Assembly (NCBI GenBank): GCA_017743475.1
Contig: JAGHYV010000040.1
Span: 1-42,108, forward strand
DNA from: Roseiflexus sp.
GTDB taxonomy: Bacteria; Chloroflexota; Chloroflexia; Chloroflexales; Roseiflexaceae
Reading direction: 5' to 3'
DNA: 42,108 nt
Of the stretch, positions 16,605 through 26,852 are shown one piece after another. Made by a program: the position numbers and the translations under genes. The notes beneath the pieces are model-generated. The model searched no databases. It was not told the DNA's origin and saw only the letters and a program-made list of their open reading frames with translations. Positions within the stretch are counted from its first letter, which is position 1; the number at the start of each line of letters is the position of its first letter.

Positions 16605-17852
16605 ATGCACCCCCTCGATCTGACCTGGATTCGCGCACAGTTTCCAGCACTGGCGCAGGAAGTGAATGGACACCCCGCCGTGTTTTTCGACGGTCCGGGC
16701 GGAACGCAGGTTCCGCAACGGGTCATCGATGCTGTCGCCGATTATCTGACCTACCACAATGCCAATACCCATGGCGCATTTGCAACCAGTCGCCGCACTG
16801 ACGAAACGATTGATGCGGCACGCGCTGCTATGGCTGATTTTCTCGGGTGCGCTGCGGACGAGGTGGTTTTTGGACCAAACATGACGACGCTGACCTTTGC
16901 GATCAGCCGCGCATTCGGGCGTGACATTCGCCCCGGTGATGAGATTGTACTGACGCGCCTGGATCATGATGCAAACGTCGCGCCCTGGAAAGCGCTTGAA
17001 GAGCGGGGCGCTGTTATTCGTATGGTCGATATCGACACCGAAGAATGTACCCTCGATATGGCGGATATGGCGCGTGCAATCGGTCCACGAACAAGACTCG
17101 TTGCAGTTGGATATGCGTCGAACGCTGTGGGAACGATCAACGATGTAGCGACCATCACACGTATGGCGCATGCAGTCGGTGCACTGGTGTATATCGATGC
17201 GGTGCACTATGCCCCGCACGGACCAATTGATGTGCGGGCGCTCGATTGCGATTTTCTCGCGTGCTCGCCGTACAAATTCTTTGCACCACATATGGGAGCT
17301 CTGTACGGGAAACGCGAGCATTTGGCGCGTCTGCGCCCATACAAGGTGCGTCCTGCCTCCGATGATATTCCCGATCGCTGGGAAACCGGAACCAAAAACC
17401 ATGCAGGGTTAGCCGGGGTGACGGCGGCTATCGAGTACCTGGCAGAACTGGGTCAGCGCATCAAGCCAGCAACAACCCGACGCACGGCGCTGGTGCAGGC
17501 GATGGAAGCGATCAAAGCGTATGAACGTGGATTATCGGAGCGACTGATTGCCGGTCTGCTCGCAATTCCGGGATTGACATTCTACGGCATCAGCGACCCA
17601 GCGCGTTTCGACATGCGCACGCCGACTGCGGCAGTGCGTCTTGCTGGACGCACACCGCGCGAACTTGCCGAAGCGCTGGGACGTCGCGGCATCTTCTGCT
17701 GGGACGGCAACTACTACGCGATCAACCTGACTGAGCGCCTGGGCGTCGAAGCCGATGGCGGCATGCTGCGCATTGGTCTGGTGCACTACAATACAGTGGA
17801 AGAGATTGAACTGTTGCTGGAATCGCTAAACGAACTGAGGACCGGGAAGTGA
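16605..17852 (+). CDS. Class V aminotransferase, cysteine desulfurase-like (VC1184-type)
   Basis: A 415-residue PLP enzyme. The PLP lysine is Lys224 in ACSPYKFFAPHMG, and the cofactor-binding Asp198 and His201 lie in VYIDAVHYAPHG. An N-terminal FFDGPGGTQVP segment is typical of this subfamily. It resembles the VC1184 branch of cysteine desulfurase-like proteins, which lack a clear catalytic Cys loop; the C-terminal region here (GGMLRIGLVHYNT) has none, so desulfurase activity is unproven. The start is ATG 16605 after GAGGAGACAG. It follows the terminator at 16527-16551 and appears to be a single gene, with a repeat and tRNA-Pro downstream. Confidence 0.88.
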   Translation: MHPLDLTWIRAQFPALAQEVNGHPAVFFDGPGGTQVPQRVIDAVADYLTYHNANTHGAFATSRRTDETIDAARAAMADFLGCAADEVVFGPNMTTLTFAISRAFGRDIRPGDEIVLTRLDHDANVAPWKALEERGAVIRMVDIDTEECTLDMADMARAIGPRTRLVAVGYASNAVGTINDVATITRMAHAVGALVYIDAVHYAPHGPIDVRALDCDFLACSPYKFFAPHMGALYGKREHLARLRPYKVRPASDDIPDRWETGTKNHAGLAGVTAAIEYLAELGQRIKPATTRRTALVQAMEAIKAYERGLSERLIAGLLAIPGLTFYGISDPARFDMRTPTAAVRLAGRTPRELAEALGRRGIFCWDGNYYAINLTERLGVEADGGMLRIGLVHYNTVEEIELLLESLNELRTGK

Positions 17853-17877
17853 AAAGATGTCGTGGTACCTGTTCATA

Positions 17878-17945
17878 CCTTGGGGGTAACACACGCGCCT
17901 GGAAACGAGGGTGTCCTGATCTCGTCGCGTCTACAGGGGCAATTT
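17878..17945 (+). repeat. Interspersed repeat, R3 family copy
   Basis: A stretch with GCGCCTGGAAACGAGGGTGT and TCGTCGCGTCTACAGGGGCA. The minus strand of 29856-29950 carries the same elements in the same order (CTGTTCA-ACCT, GCGT-CTGGAA, TCCTG, TCGCGTCTAC-GGGCAA). Confidence 0.4.
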
Positions 17946-17972
17946 GACAAACCTGTTGGTCTTGCGTATGAT
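17944..17972 (+). promoter_or_regulatory. Promoter of tRNA-Pro
   Basis: TTGACA (17944-17949), 17 bases, TATGAT (17967-17972). The tRNA begins 16 bases after the -10 box. Confidence 0.7.
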
Positions 17973-17987
17973 TCACAATGGCTCTGA

Positions 17988-18064
<77 letters not shown>

Positions 18065-18233
18065 TCTATTCTTCACTGCCACATCGTTTCGTTCAGCCCG
18101 CTCCCGCGGGTTCTATTGGTCTACTCGAAAAAGCCGCATCCAAACCGCATCGCCCGTCGTATAATAGAGTGAATAGGAGCGAGCACCTCAGTGTGCTAAA
18201 GTCTGTTGTTGTGTAATTCAGGTTTATTGATTA

Positions 18234-18263
18234 TTGACAAGGCAGGCGCACTGAGTGTATGAT
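18234..18263 (+). promoter_or_regulatory. Candidate promoter of the first sigma factor gene
   Basis: TTGACA (18234-18239), 18 bases, TATGAT (18258-18263). The leader to the ATG at 18431 would be about 160 bases. The stretch 18065-18233 shows no gene. Confidence 0.6.
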
Positions 18264-18371
18264 TATGTCGGGTTCTTGTTCCGCAGAGCCTGGCGAGTTC
18301 GTCGCCCCCTGACATGCGCACGAGCGCTCGACCAGGCTTGTTGGGCGCGCCTGTTATTGGAGAAAAAGAGG

Positions 18372-18406
18372 GCGCGGCTCCTCCCGACATGATGGGGGAG
18401 CCGCGC
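18372..18406 (+). other. Strong hairpin in the leader of the sigma factor gene
   Basis: GCGCGGCTCCTCCC (from 18372) pairs with GGGGGAGCCGCGC (ending at 18406) around a GACATGAT loop, giving 13-14 nearly perfect pairs. It ends 24 bases before the ATG, close to the ribosome site, and could control translation or mRNA life. There is no U tract, so it is not a standard terminator. Confidence 0.5.
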
Positions 18407-18430
18407 TATGTCTCTAGATGGAGTTGCGCC

Positions 18431-19480
18431 ATGAGCCGAACAATGCATGAGCAGCATACGTGGGATGAACTTGACGAGCGCCAGGAGATCGCTAGTGAGG
18501 TCGAGATGGCGCCGATTGAAGATATTGAGGAACTTGCAGCCGAGAGTCTGGAGGAGACGCTGGATTCGGATTCGACCCTGGATTCGATCCAGCACTACCT
18601 GCAGGAGATCGGGCGGGTTCCGTTGTTGACGGCTGCCGAGGAGGTCGAACTTGCCGAGCGCATGGAGCGCGGCGCTGCCGCTGCGCGGCGGCTGGCGTCG
18701 GCAGAGGATCTCAGCCCGCAGCTGCGTCAGGCGTTGCTCGATGATGTCGCTGCCGGGCAGGAAGCGCGTCGGCACTTGATCCAGGCGAACTTGCGTCTGG
18801 TGGTGAGCATTGCCAAGAAGTATGTTGGGCGCGGTCTCTCGCTGCTCGACCTGATCCAGGAAGGCAATATCGGTCTAATGCGTGCCGTCGAGAAATTCGA
18901 TTACCGCAAGGGCAATCGCTTCTCGACATATGCGACCTGGTGGATCCGTCAGGCGGTAACACGTGCTATCGCCGAGCAGGGGCGCACTATCCGCCTGCCG
19001 GTGCATATGAGTGAGTCGGTCGGTCAGGTGAAGCGCGCTGCCGACCGCCTGGCGCAGGTGCTGGAGCGGCAGCCGACGCCTGAAGAGATTGCGACGGCGC
19101 TTGGTCAGCCAACTGAGCGGATCGAGCGAGTGCTCGAGGCGTCGCGTCGTCCAGTGTCGCTGGAAATGCCGGTTGGCGAGGATGGGGAGCATACGCTCGG
19201 TGATTTCTTGCAGGACAGCGATCTGCCGACGCCGGTCGAAGCAGCGTCGCATCAGCTGCTCCGGCGTGATCTTGCCGCAGCCCTTGATCGCTTGAATGAG
19301 CGCGAGCGACGGATCATTGATCTGCGCTACGGTCTGGTGGATGGGCAGCGCCGCACGCTTGAAGAAGTTGGGCGGGTTCTGGGGATGACCCGCGAGCGCG
19401 CGCGCCAGATTGAGGCGGAAGCGTTGCGTCGCCTACGCGCTCCTGATGTCGGTCTCCACCTGCGCGATTACCTGGAGTAG
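18431..19480 (+). CDS. RNA polymerase sigma-70 factor, SigA/RpoD group (first paralogue)
   Basis: A 349-residue group 1/2 sigma factor. Region 1.2 begins [18 protein letters not shown]. Region 2 contains [37 protein letters not shown] and [20 protein letters not shown], which recognise and melt the -10 box. Region 3 follows ([20 protein letters not shown]), and region 4 carries [21 protein letters not shown] for the -35 box. No long region 1.1 is present. The ATG at 18431 is chosen because GGAG lies eight bases before it; frames opening further up run through the leader hairpin. A second, similar sigma factor is at 39754. With two such genes, which one is the primary factor cannot be told from sequence alone. 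Confidence 0.93.
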   Translation: MSRTMHEQHTWDELDERQEIASEVEMAPIEDIEELAAESLEETLDSDSTLDSIQHYLQEIGRVPLLTAAEEVELAERMERGAAAARRLASAEDLSPQLRQALLDDVAAGQEARRHLIQANLRLVVSIAKKYVGRGLSLLDLIQEGNIGLMRAVEKFDYRKGNRFSTYATWWIRQAVTRAIAEQGRTIRLPVHMSESVGQVKRAADRLAQVLERQPTPEEIATALGQPTERIERVLEASRRPVSLEMPVGEDGEHTLGDFLQDSDLPTPVEAASHQLLRRDLAAALDRLNERERRIIDLRYGLVDGQRRTLEEVGRVLGMTRERARQIEAEALRRLRAPDVGLHLRDYLE

Positions 19481-19515
19481 CAGATCATTCCGCAGCGTGT
19501 ATCACAAAGCGCGTT

Positions 19516-19569
19516 TGCGCCCCGGAAAATGTTCTGTTCCAGATGGTGACAGGCATGTTCCGGGGCGCA
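19516..19569. repeat. Long inverted repeat (hairpin) downstream of the sigma factor gene
   Basis: TGCGCCCCGGAA (19516-19527) and TTCCGGGGCGCA (19558-19569) are perfect 12-base arms around a 30-base centre that itself can pair CTGT with ACAG. It starts 35 bases after the stop at 19480. It may act as a terminator or mRNA-end structure, or be a small mobile palindromic element. 19481-19984 holds no gene. Confidence 0.5.
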
Positions 19570-19609
19570 TGCATTTGCACGTGATATCAATCCTGCTGAT
19601 AGAATGACT

Positions 19610-19755
19610 TCGCTGCAAACACGCACCGCTGAGACGCCGAACGCACAGAGAACCTAAAAACGAAACATGTATGTGTATGGCAAAGCATGCGCGTAAATGA
19701 CGCAATATGGCCTCTTCCGCTGCAAACGCTGCGCCTCTGCGGTGAAACAACCTTG
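19610..19755 (-). repeat. Intergenic element of the CACCGCAGAGGCGCAG type
   Basis: On the minus strand the stretch begins TTTCACCGCAGAGGCGCAGC and contains GGTTCTCTGTGCGTTCGGCG followed by TCTCAGCGGTG. Fragments of this kind recur between genes in several bacterial genomes (recollection, not checked). Confidence 0.35.
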
Positions 19756-19799
19756 ATTTGCAGCGGACTCAGAGGATACATTCCTGCCAGGGCAACCTA

Positions 19800-19905
19800 T
19801 GGTCGTTCAGGGATGTTCCTGATGCGCTAGAACAGTATCACCTGGGTGTGCGGGCGTCTCGCCCGCATCATATAGTGTGTAATCATCACACGAGCGCGGG
19901 CAGCG
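19800..19905 (+). repeat. Interspersed repeat, R2 family copy a
   Basis: TGGTCGTTCAGGGATGTTCC, then GAACAGT, CTGGGTGTGCGGGCGTCT and GCATCATATAGTGTG. The block at 40988-41095 has the same elements in the same order. Confidence 0.45.
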
Positions 19906-19922
19906 CACTGTTACGATCCTGC

Positions 19923-21706
<1,784 letters not shown>

Positions 21707-21750
21707 TTATCTTCAACATATGATGAACGACGAAACTACGCAAAATGGTT

Positions 21751-21780
21751 TGAGGGGAAGGCAGTGATGCCTTCCCCTCA
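21751..21780 (-). terminator. Hairpin terminator after the recA-recX-hydrolase operon
   Basis: TGAGGGGAAGGCA, loop GTGA and TGCCTTCCCCTCA make a perfect 13-bp stem. On the minus strand it is followed by AACCATTTTGCG. It stands between the hydrolase stop (21916) and the pyrG start, so it most likely ends the operon. Confidence 0.7.
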
Positions 21781-21915
21781 AGAGACTCTAACCTGACAGG
21801 CGCCACGAGCGCCGCTGAGAACAACGTGTCTGTCTACGTGTTACCCGCGTATAGATGGCAAACCCGGATATTTTGACCATACTCCACACATTATAGCACG
21901 ATCTCAGCAATTGCC

Positions 21916-22578
21916 TCAAGAGACAGGTCGCATGACGATGATGCGTGTTTGCTCACCATCTCCGGGAAGATTGCTTGCATTGAGCGACAACCGTTCTTCA
22001 GGAGTATAGTCCTTAATGCCCAGTTCATGAAGGAATCGATCGAGCGGCGCCAGGTTCATGCCAACCAATCCATCCACTGCGTAGTGCATCGGGATCACAA
22101 TATGCGGTTCAATCTGACTGATCACCGACGCCGCCTCTGCCGGACCGATGGTTTCACCGCCGCCAACCGGGACAAAGAGCACATCGACGCTGCCGATTTC
22201 TTCGAGTTGTTGCGCAGTCAGTTCATGCGCCAGGTCGCCAAGATGGCAGAAAACGATATCATCAAGATGGATGACGTAGACAGTGTTTCGTCCGAGTTCA
22301 GCGCCTTTGTTCTTGTCGTGAAACGTACGCACACCAGTGATCAGCACTCCGCCGACCTCATATTCACCGGGACCATCGATCACCATCACCCGATCACGTG
22401 CCGGTCGCACGGCGGCAACATTGTCATGATCGGGATGGTGGTGGCTGACCGTCACGATATGCGCCGTCGGTCGACCAAGGTCGAGCCCAATAGAACGGTC
22501 ATACGGATCGGTAATGACAATGCCGTCACGCCCGCGCAGACGGAAGCATGCATGCCCAAGGTATTGTATATCTGCCAT
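21916..22578 (-). CDS. Metallo-beta-lactamase-fold hydrolase (UlaG-like)
   Basis: A 220-residue protein of the metallo-beta-lactamase superfamily. The metal motif is SHHHPDHDN (His46, His48, Asp50, His51). More ligands follow in DGPGEYEVGGV, HLGDLAHELT and IPMHYAVDG. The short form and the GPGEYE motif point to the UlaG-like branch, whose members hydrolyse varied phosphodiester or lactone substrates; the substrate here is unknown. It starts nine bases after the recX stop, so it is the third gene of the recA-recX operon. That suggests, but does not prove, a role linked to DNA damage or nucleotides. Confidence 0.8.
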   Translation of the reverse strand: MADIQYLGHACFRLRGRDGIVITDPYDRSIGLDLGRPTAHIVTVSHHHPDHDNVAAVRPARDRVMVIDGPGEYEVGGVLITGVRTFHDKNKGAELGRNTVYVIHLDDIVFCHLGDLAHELTAQQLEEIGSVDVLFVPVGGGETIGPAEAASVISQIEPHIVIPMHYAVDGLVGMNLAPLDRFLHELGIKDYTPEERLSLNASNLPGDGEQTRIIVMRPVS

Positions 22579-22587
22579 GATAGTTGA

Positions 22588-23277
22588 TCATCCTTCATCC
22601 TGTTCAACGTTCACGCCTGGGTCCACGCTGTCCCGGCTGCCACGTTCGCGCCAGAGGCGCTCGATAATCGGGAGGATCACATCGACGCTGAAACCGCGGC
22701 GTTGCAGGTAGCCGCTGAGCCGACGGACAAACGTCTGATAATCGGCAACGGTTGCATAGCGCCGCATGGCAGCGCGCGCAAGCATTTCAGCGCGCTCGGT
22801 CTCGTCGTCGGTCAGGGACGTATCGAGGGCAACAGCAACCACTTCAGCGTTCACACCCTTGCGTCGCAACTCTTCGGCAAGGGCGTGACGCCCGCGCGGA
22901 CGGCATGTTTGCCGATTTTCAATCCAGAACCGCGCAAACGCCGCATCATCGAGCAACCCGCTCCTCTGCAACCGTTCAATTGCTGCGTTGACCGTCTCAG
23001 ACGAAAAGCCTTTGCGTTGCAGGTAGCCACGCACTTCGGCAACCGAGCGGGGACGGGACTCGATCGCACGCAGGGCAGTCTGTACAGCGCGCTCGATGCA
23101 TTCTGCCGCCTCGATACGGGCGTATGCCGCAGCATCGAGGTACATACCGACACACAATCGCTCACGCGCAATTGTCGTCAGGCTAACGCTAAGAGCGAAG
23201 GCATGGTTAATGTACAGATTGACGTGCCGTGCGTCATGCTCCTGAGCGCGCAGCGCAGTAATGATTCCTTCCGGCAT
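22588..23277 (-). CDS. recX: Regulatory protein RecX
   Basis: A 229-residue protein built of three-helix repeats typical of RecX: the AIESRPRSVAEVRGYLQRKG segment, then LLDDAAFARFWIENR, then FVRRLSGYLQRRGFSVDVI. RecX binds RecA filaments and limits their growth and activity. The gene starts six bases after the recA stop, the classic recA-recX pairing, and is followed by the metallohydrolase gene. The N-terminal 60 residues are longer than in the shortest family members. Confidence 0.9.
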   Translation of the reverse strand: MPEGIITALRAQEHDARHVNLYINHAFALSVSLTTIARERLCVGMYLDAAAYARIEAAECIERAVQTALRAIESRPRSVAEVRGYLQRKGFSSETVNAAIERLQRSGLLDDAAFARFWIENRQTCRPRGRHALAEELRRKGVNAEVVAVALDTSLTDDETERAEMLARAAMRRYATVADYQTFVRRLSGYLQRRGFSVDVILPIIERLWRERGSRDSVDPGVNVEQDEG

Positions 23278-23283
23278 GGAAGG

Positions 23284-24348
23284 CTATTCCTCGAACAATC
23301 CTATATCTTCTACAATATCATCGTCATCTTTGGACGATGCGATCGAGATCGGCGCTGCCATTGCGTGAGCACGGATTAGGCGCTCAATTTCATCTGCAAG
23401 CGCCGGGTTTTCGTTCAGGAACTGCTTGGCATTTTCGCGCCCCTGACCCAGGCGATCTTCGCCAAGATAAAACCAGGCACCGCTTTTCCGAATAATGTCA
23501 AGCTCGACCCCAACGTCAAGGATATTGCCAGCGCGGGAGATACCCTCGTTGTGCATAATATCGAACTCTGCCTGGCGGAAGGGCGGCGCGACCTTATTCT
23601 TGACCACCTTCACCCGAACGCGGCTACCGATAGTCTCCTGACCGTTCTTCAGAGTCTCAATGCGACGGATGTCCATCCGCACTGATGCATAGAACTTCAG
23701 CGCCTGACCGCCAGTAGTAGTCTCCGGCGAACCGAACATCACACCGATCTTCAGGCGAAGCTGATTGAGAAAGATGACAACGGCACGCGATTTGCTAATG
23801 GCACCGGAAAGTTTGCGCAGCGCCTGGCTCATTAACCGCGCCTGCAGACCAGGGAGCGCGTCGCCCATGTCACCCTCGATCTCGGCACGCGGTACCAGCG
23901 CTGCAACTGAGTCGACAACAACCACATCGACTGCATTCGAGCGTACCAGCGTTTCGCAGATCTCGAGCGCCTGCTCACCGTAATCGGGTTGCGAGACCAG
24001 CAGATTGTTGACATCGACGCCACACCGCGACGCATAGACCGGATCGAACGCATGCTCGGCATCGATGAAGGCAGCGATACCGCCCATCCTCTGCGCCTCA
24101 GCGATGATATGTTGCGCCAGGGTCGTCTTACCGCTAGACTCTGGACCGTAGATTTCGATAACTCGACCGCGCGGCACGCCGCCGACGCCCAGTGCAATGT
24201 CGAGTGCAATCGATCCCGTGGGGATGACTTCGATCGCCAGTTTGGAACTGACTTCCCCCATCCGCATGATCGAGCCTTTGCCATATTTGCGGTCAATCTG
24301 GCTCATGGCTGCTGCCAGCGCCTTTTCTTTCTCCGGGGAGAGGGCCAT
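23284..24348 (-). CDS. recA: Recombinase RecA
   Basis: A 354-residue protein for strand exchange and the SOS response. Motifs are Walker A GPESSGKT (residues 68-75), [15 protein letters not shown], the L1/L2 loop region around [20 protein letters not shown] and [20 protein letters not shown], and an acidic C-terminus ending EDIGLFEE. The start is set at ATG 24346-24348 because GGAGG lies nine bases before it; upstream in-frame codons continue to 24528 with no family sequence. It heads an operon with recX and a metallohydrolase. The leader appears to be about 200 bases long from the promoter at 24561-24589. A LexA site was not recognisable by eye. Confidence 0.98.
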   Translation of the reverse strand: MALSPEKEKALAAAMSQIDRKYGKGSIMRMGEVSSKLAIEVIPTGSIALDIALGVGGVPRGRVIEIYGPESSGKTTLAQHIIAEAQRMGGIAAFIDAEHAFDPVYASRCGVDVNNLLVSQPDYGEQALEICETLVRSNAVDVVVVDSVAALVPRAEIEGDMGDALPGLQARLMSQALRKLSGAISKSRAVVIFLNQLRLKIGVMFGSPETTTGGQALKFYASVRMDIRRIETLKNGQETIGSRVRVKVVKNKVAPPFRQAEFDIMHNEGISRAGNILDVGVELDIIRKSGAWFYLGEDRLGQGRENAKQFLNENPALADEIERLIRAHAMAAPISIASSKDDDDIVEDIGLFEE

Positions 24349-24560
24349 GATCTGCGATCCTCCACTCATATGCTTACTTGTGCTTCTGCTATCAAGAACG
24401 CGCGCAAAAGTATGCAACGTTTTCTTCCTGTCCCAGGCGACCTGCGGCTGAGTCTGGTTGCAGCGGCGCTGTTCGGGCGCTGCAGCGCAGTTGGAGCACC
24501 GCGCCACAGTTGGGGTGCAGCAGCACAATACTCCATGGTGCTTTGCCTTGCCTTTTTACG

Positions 24561-24589
24561 ACTCTACATGATCGCGCTAGTGCTGTCAA
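24561..24589 (-). promoter_or_regulatory. Candidate recA promoter
   Basis: On the minus strand, TTGACA (24589-24584), 17 bases, then TAGAGT (24566-24561). Two TATAAT hexamers lie further upstream (24608-24603 and 24619-24614) and could serve as other start sites. Otherwise 24349-24727 holds only the leader and no gene. Confidence 0.5.
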
Positions 24590-24727
24590 AGCGTTGCTAC
24601 ACATTATACTGGCATTATAGCACGGGGGTTCGCTTCGCACAAGTGGGCTATTTGGTTCACTTAATCAAGTACCAGCATCTCATGGCGCAGGCGATTCTGT
24701 GCGCACATCGGTGCGCACTGCTATACA

Positions 24728-25630
24728 TCAGCGTACATTCCAGCCTTCATTATTGGTGAGCGACTCATCGCTTTCTGCGCCATACGGGGTTGCGCGCACG
24801 ATGATGCGATACTTGAATTTGTCCGGTCCGCGGTCGGGCCAGCAGGTGACCAGCGTGACCATCTCTTCGCTCGTTGGTGCGATGTAGAGGGCGTTCATCG
24901 CCTGCTGTTCAGGTGATACGCCTTCCTCGTGCACCATTACCTGTTCGCGCACAACGTAGAGGTACTGTTGACCGCTGGCAAACAGGATAATCTGGTCACC
25001 TTCTTTGACGTTGATCAGATCTTTGAAGACCTTGCCGTAGCCGCCAACGTGACCGGCAAGCACGATGTTGCTTCCTTCGCCTGGGTTGGCAGAGCCGCGA
25101 TGATGCCCAACGGCGTATTCGGCGACCTGCCAGACAGCGACCTGCTGTCCATTCTGTTCTGCGACTTCCCATCCGACTTCGACGACTTTTGAATCGACAC
25201 CAATGCTCGGAATGATGATGCGCGAAATCTGTGACGCGACCGATGGCCGGACGATGTCCGGAACATTGCTGACAAGTTGTCCTTCACCGGTGTTGAGACG
25301 GGGTGCAATGAACGGCAGCGGCGCGACGAATGGCGCTGGCTCTGCGTCGGAGGCGCGTGGCGCTGCGACCGGTGCGAGCAGCGGTGCGTCGGTATCGCCG
25401 CGAGCCGCGTAACGGTTGTAATCCGCCTGGGCGTAGATACCGCCAACATATGCCAGCAGGATGGTGCCGATCAGCATGAGTAGATTGCCCAGCGTCCAGT
25501 AGAGTTTTTCACGGAATGTTGTCGGGGCGCCGGCGCGACGACTCGCCCAGCGAAAAGGGTTAAGCAGGATACCTCCGACCTTCGGAAGTTTCTGTGCATT
25601 GATGATAGATTCGCGGATGGTGTGCTTCAT
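24728..25630 (-). CDS. Sortase-family transpeptidase
   Basis: A 300-residue membrane-anchored enzyme. One transmembrane helix (about residues 44-66, WTLGNLLMLIGTILLAYVGG) is followed by a Pro/Ala-rich linker and the sortase domain. Catalytic residues are His194 (LAGHVGGYG), Cys263 (VTLVTCWP) and Arg275 (KYRIIVR). Sortases cut a sorting motif on exported proteins and join it to a surface acceptor. The short extra N-terminal region and lack of a class B helix fit a class D/E-type housekeeping or pilin-like enzyme, but class cannot be fixed here. No LPxTG protein with a C-terminal helix was seen in the window. It is downstream of two glycosyltransferase genes in the same direction. Confidence 0.88.
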   Translation of the reverse strand: MKHTIRESIINAQKLPKVGGILLNPFRWASRRAGAPTTFREKLYWTLGNLLMLIGTILLAYVGGIYAQADYNRYAARGDTDAPLLAPVAAPRASDAEPAPFVAPLPFIAPRLNTGEGQLVSNVPDIVRPSVASQISRIIIPSIGVDSKVVEVGWEVAEQNGQQVAVWQVAEYAVGHHRGSANPGEGSNIVLAGHVGGYGKVFKDLINVKEGDQIILFASGQQYLYVVREQVMVHEEGVSPEQQAMNALYIAPTSEEMVTLVTCWPDRGPDKFKYRIIVRATPYGAESDESLTNNEGWNVR

Positions 25631-25747
25631 CTTTACCTGGACTGCCCACGTGATTGACGCTTTTTCAGAGTGGATTCGCCTAAAGCATATGCTGCTGGCG
25701 TCTTTTTGCTTTTCTTAGTATAACGCACCATCGTCCAGTTGTAGATC

Positions 25748-26848
25748 TCAATTCAGCATCGAACGGTACGCGTGATAGTATTGTCGGGCAATTGCCGCCT
25801 GCGTGAAATGCGTCAGCACGCGATCCCGTCCGCGTTGCCCAAGGTCGTCGCGTAGCGCCGGATCGTCCGCCAGACGCTGCAGCGCATTGGCAAGCGCAGT
25901 AATGTCACCCTCGGGATAGATGATTCCGGCGTCGCCGACGACATCGGGAATGGCAGCCGATGAGGAGCCAATAACCGGGACGGCGCAACTCATCGCTTCG
26001 ACCAGGATGCGTCCGAACTGTTCTTTCCAGGTGCGCGTTGTGTGTGATGGCAACACTAGCACGTCGAGTCGCCGCAGTTCGTCGGGAACGCTAGTCGAAG
26101 GGACGGCGGGATGCAGTTCGACACGCTCGCCGATGCCCAGTGCAGCAATCCGCGTCTCGATGGCCGGGCGCAGTACGCCATTGCCAATCAACCGCAAGCG
26201 CACCGATGGTGCCCGCGCGACGGCTTCCACCAGGTCGATCACCCCTTTCTCCGGCACGAGACGCCCGATGTAGCCGACGACTAGTGTAGCGTTGCGGCAG
26301 TCGCGCCGCGCAGGTGCGTACAGGTCGGGATCGACGCCAAACTGCGGCAGGATGGTGAGCGGTCCGGTGTAGCCGTGGCGCCGCATGATCGTGGCTGCCT
26401 CGGCGCTGCATGCAAAGGCATGCGCTGCATGGCGAAAGGCGTAGCGCTCGAACAGGTTGAAGGGCGGTGGATAGAATCGGTCGATGTTGGCGTAGTTATA
26501 GAAGCAACAGCGGGCTCTGTGCCGCACTCCTGCCCGCAGCGCCAGAAACGTCGCCAGATTGAACGACTCCTCATCGACGTGTACAATATCGGGGCGCGTC
26601 CGGCGCACCAGGCGCTCGAATGTCGGGTAAAAATGCAGGTGGTGGCGACCGTTGAACATAACCGGCAGCGTGACCAGTTGATAGCCAGCGGTAAATCGTC
26701 GTTCCAGCCGGATAACGCCGACGCGTGGTTCATGCCAGGCAGGCGGCACGGCGACGATCAATTCAACGTCGGGCAGGGCAGCCAGTTCTTCGCACTTCTT
26801 CTGGTATGCGCCGTTGACCAGCGCTTTGGAGATCATTAGAATGCGCAT
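25748..26848 (-). CDS. Glycosyltransferase family 4 protein
   Basis: A 366-residue GT-B glycosyltransferase. The N-terminal domain starts MRILMISKALVNGAYQKK, and the C-terminal donor-binding half has GYIGRLVPEKGVIDLVEA and the E-x7-E region FGRILVEAMSCAVPVIGSS. Such enzymes transfer a sugar from a nucleotide-sugar to a lipid or glycan in the cytoplasm, building surface polysaccharide. The start lies four bases after the stop of the next glycosyltransferase gene, so the two are co-transcribed and probably act in the same pathway. Donor and acceptor are unknown. Confidence 0.88.
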   Translation of the reverse strand: MRILMISKALVNGAYQKKCEELAALPDVELIVAVPPAWHEPRVGVIRLERRFTAGYQLVTLPVMFNGRHHLHFYPTFERLVRRTRPDIVHVDEESFNLATFLALRAGVRHRARCCFYNYANIDRFYPPPFNLFERYAFRHAAHAFACSAEAATIMRRHGYTGPLTILPQFGVDPDLYAPARRDCRNATLVVGYIGRLVPEKGVIDLVEAVARAPSVRLRLIGNGVLRPAIETRIAALGIGERVELHPAVPSTSVPDELRRLDVLVLPSHTTRTWKEQFGRILVEAMSCAVPVIGSSSAAIPDVVGDAGIIYPEGDITALANALQRLADDPALRDDLGQRGRDRVLTHFTQAAIARQYYHAYRSMLN

Positions 26849-26852
26849 TGCA

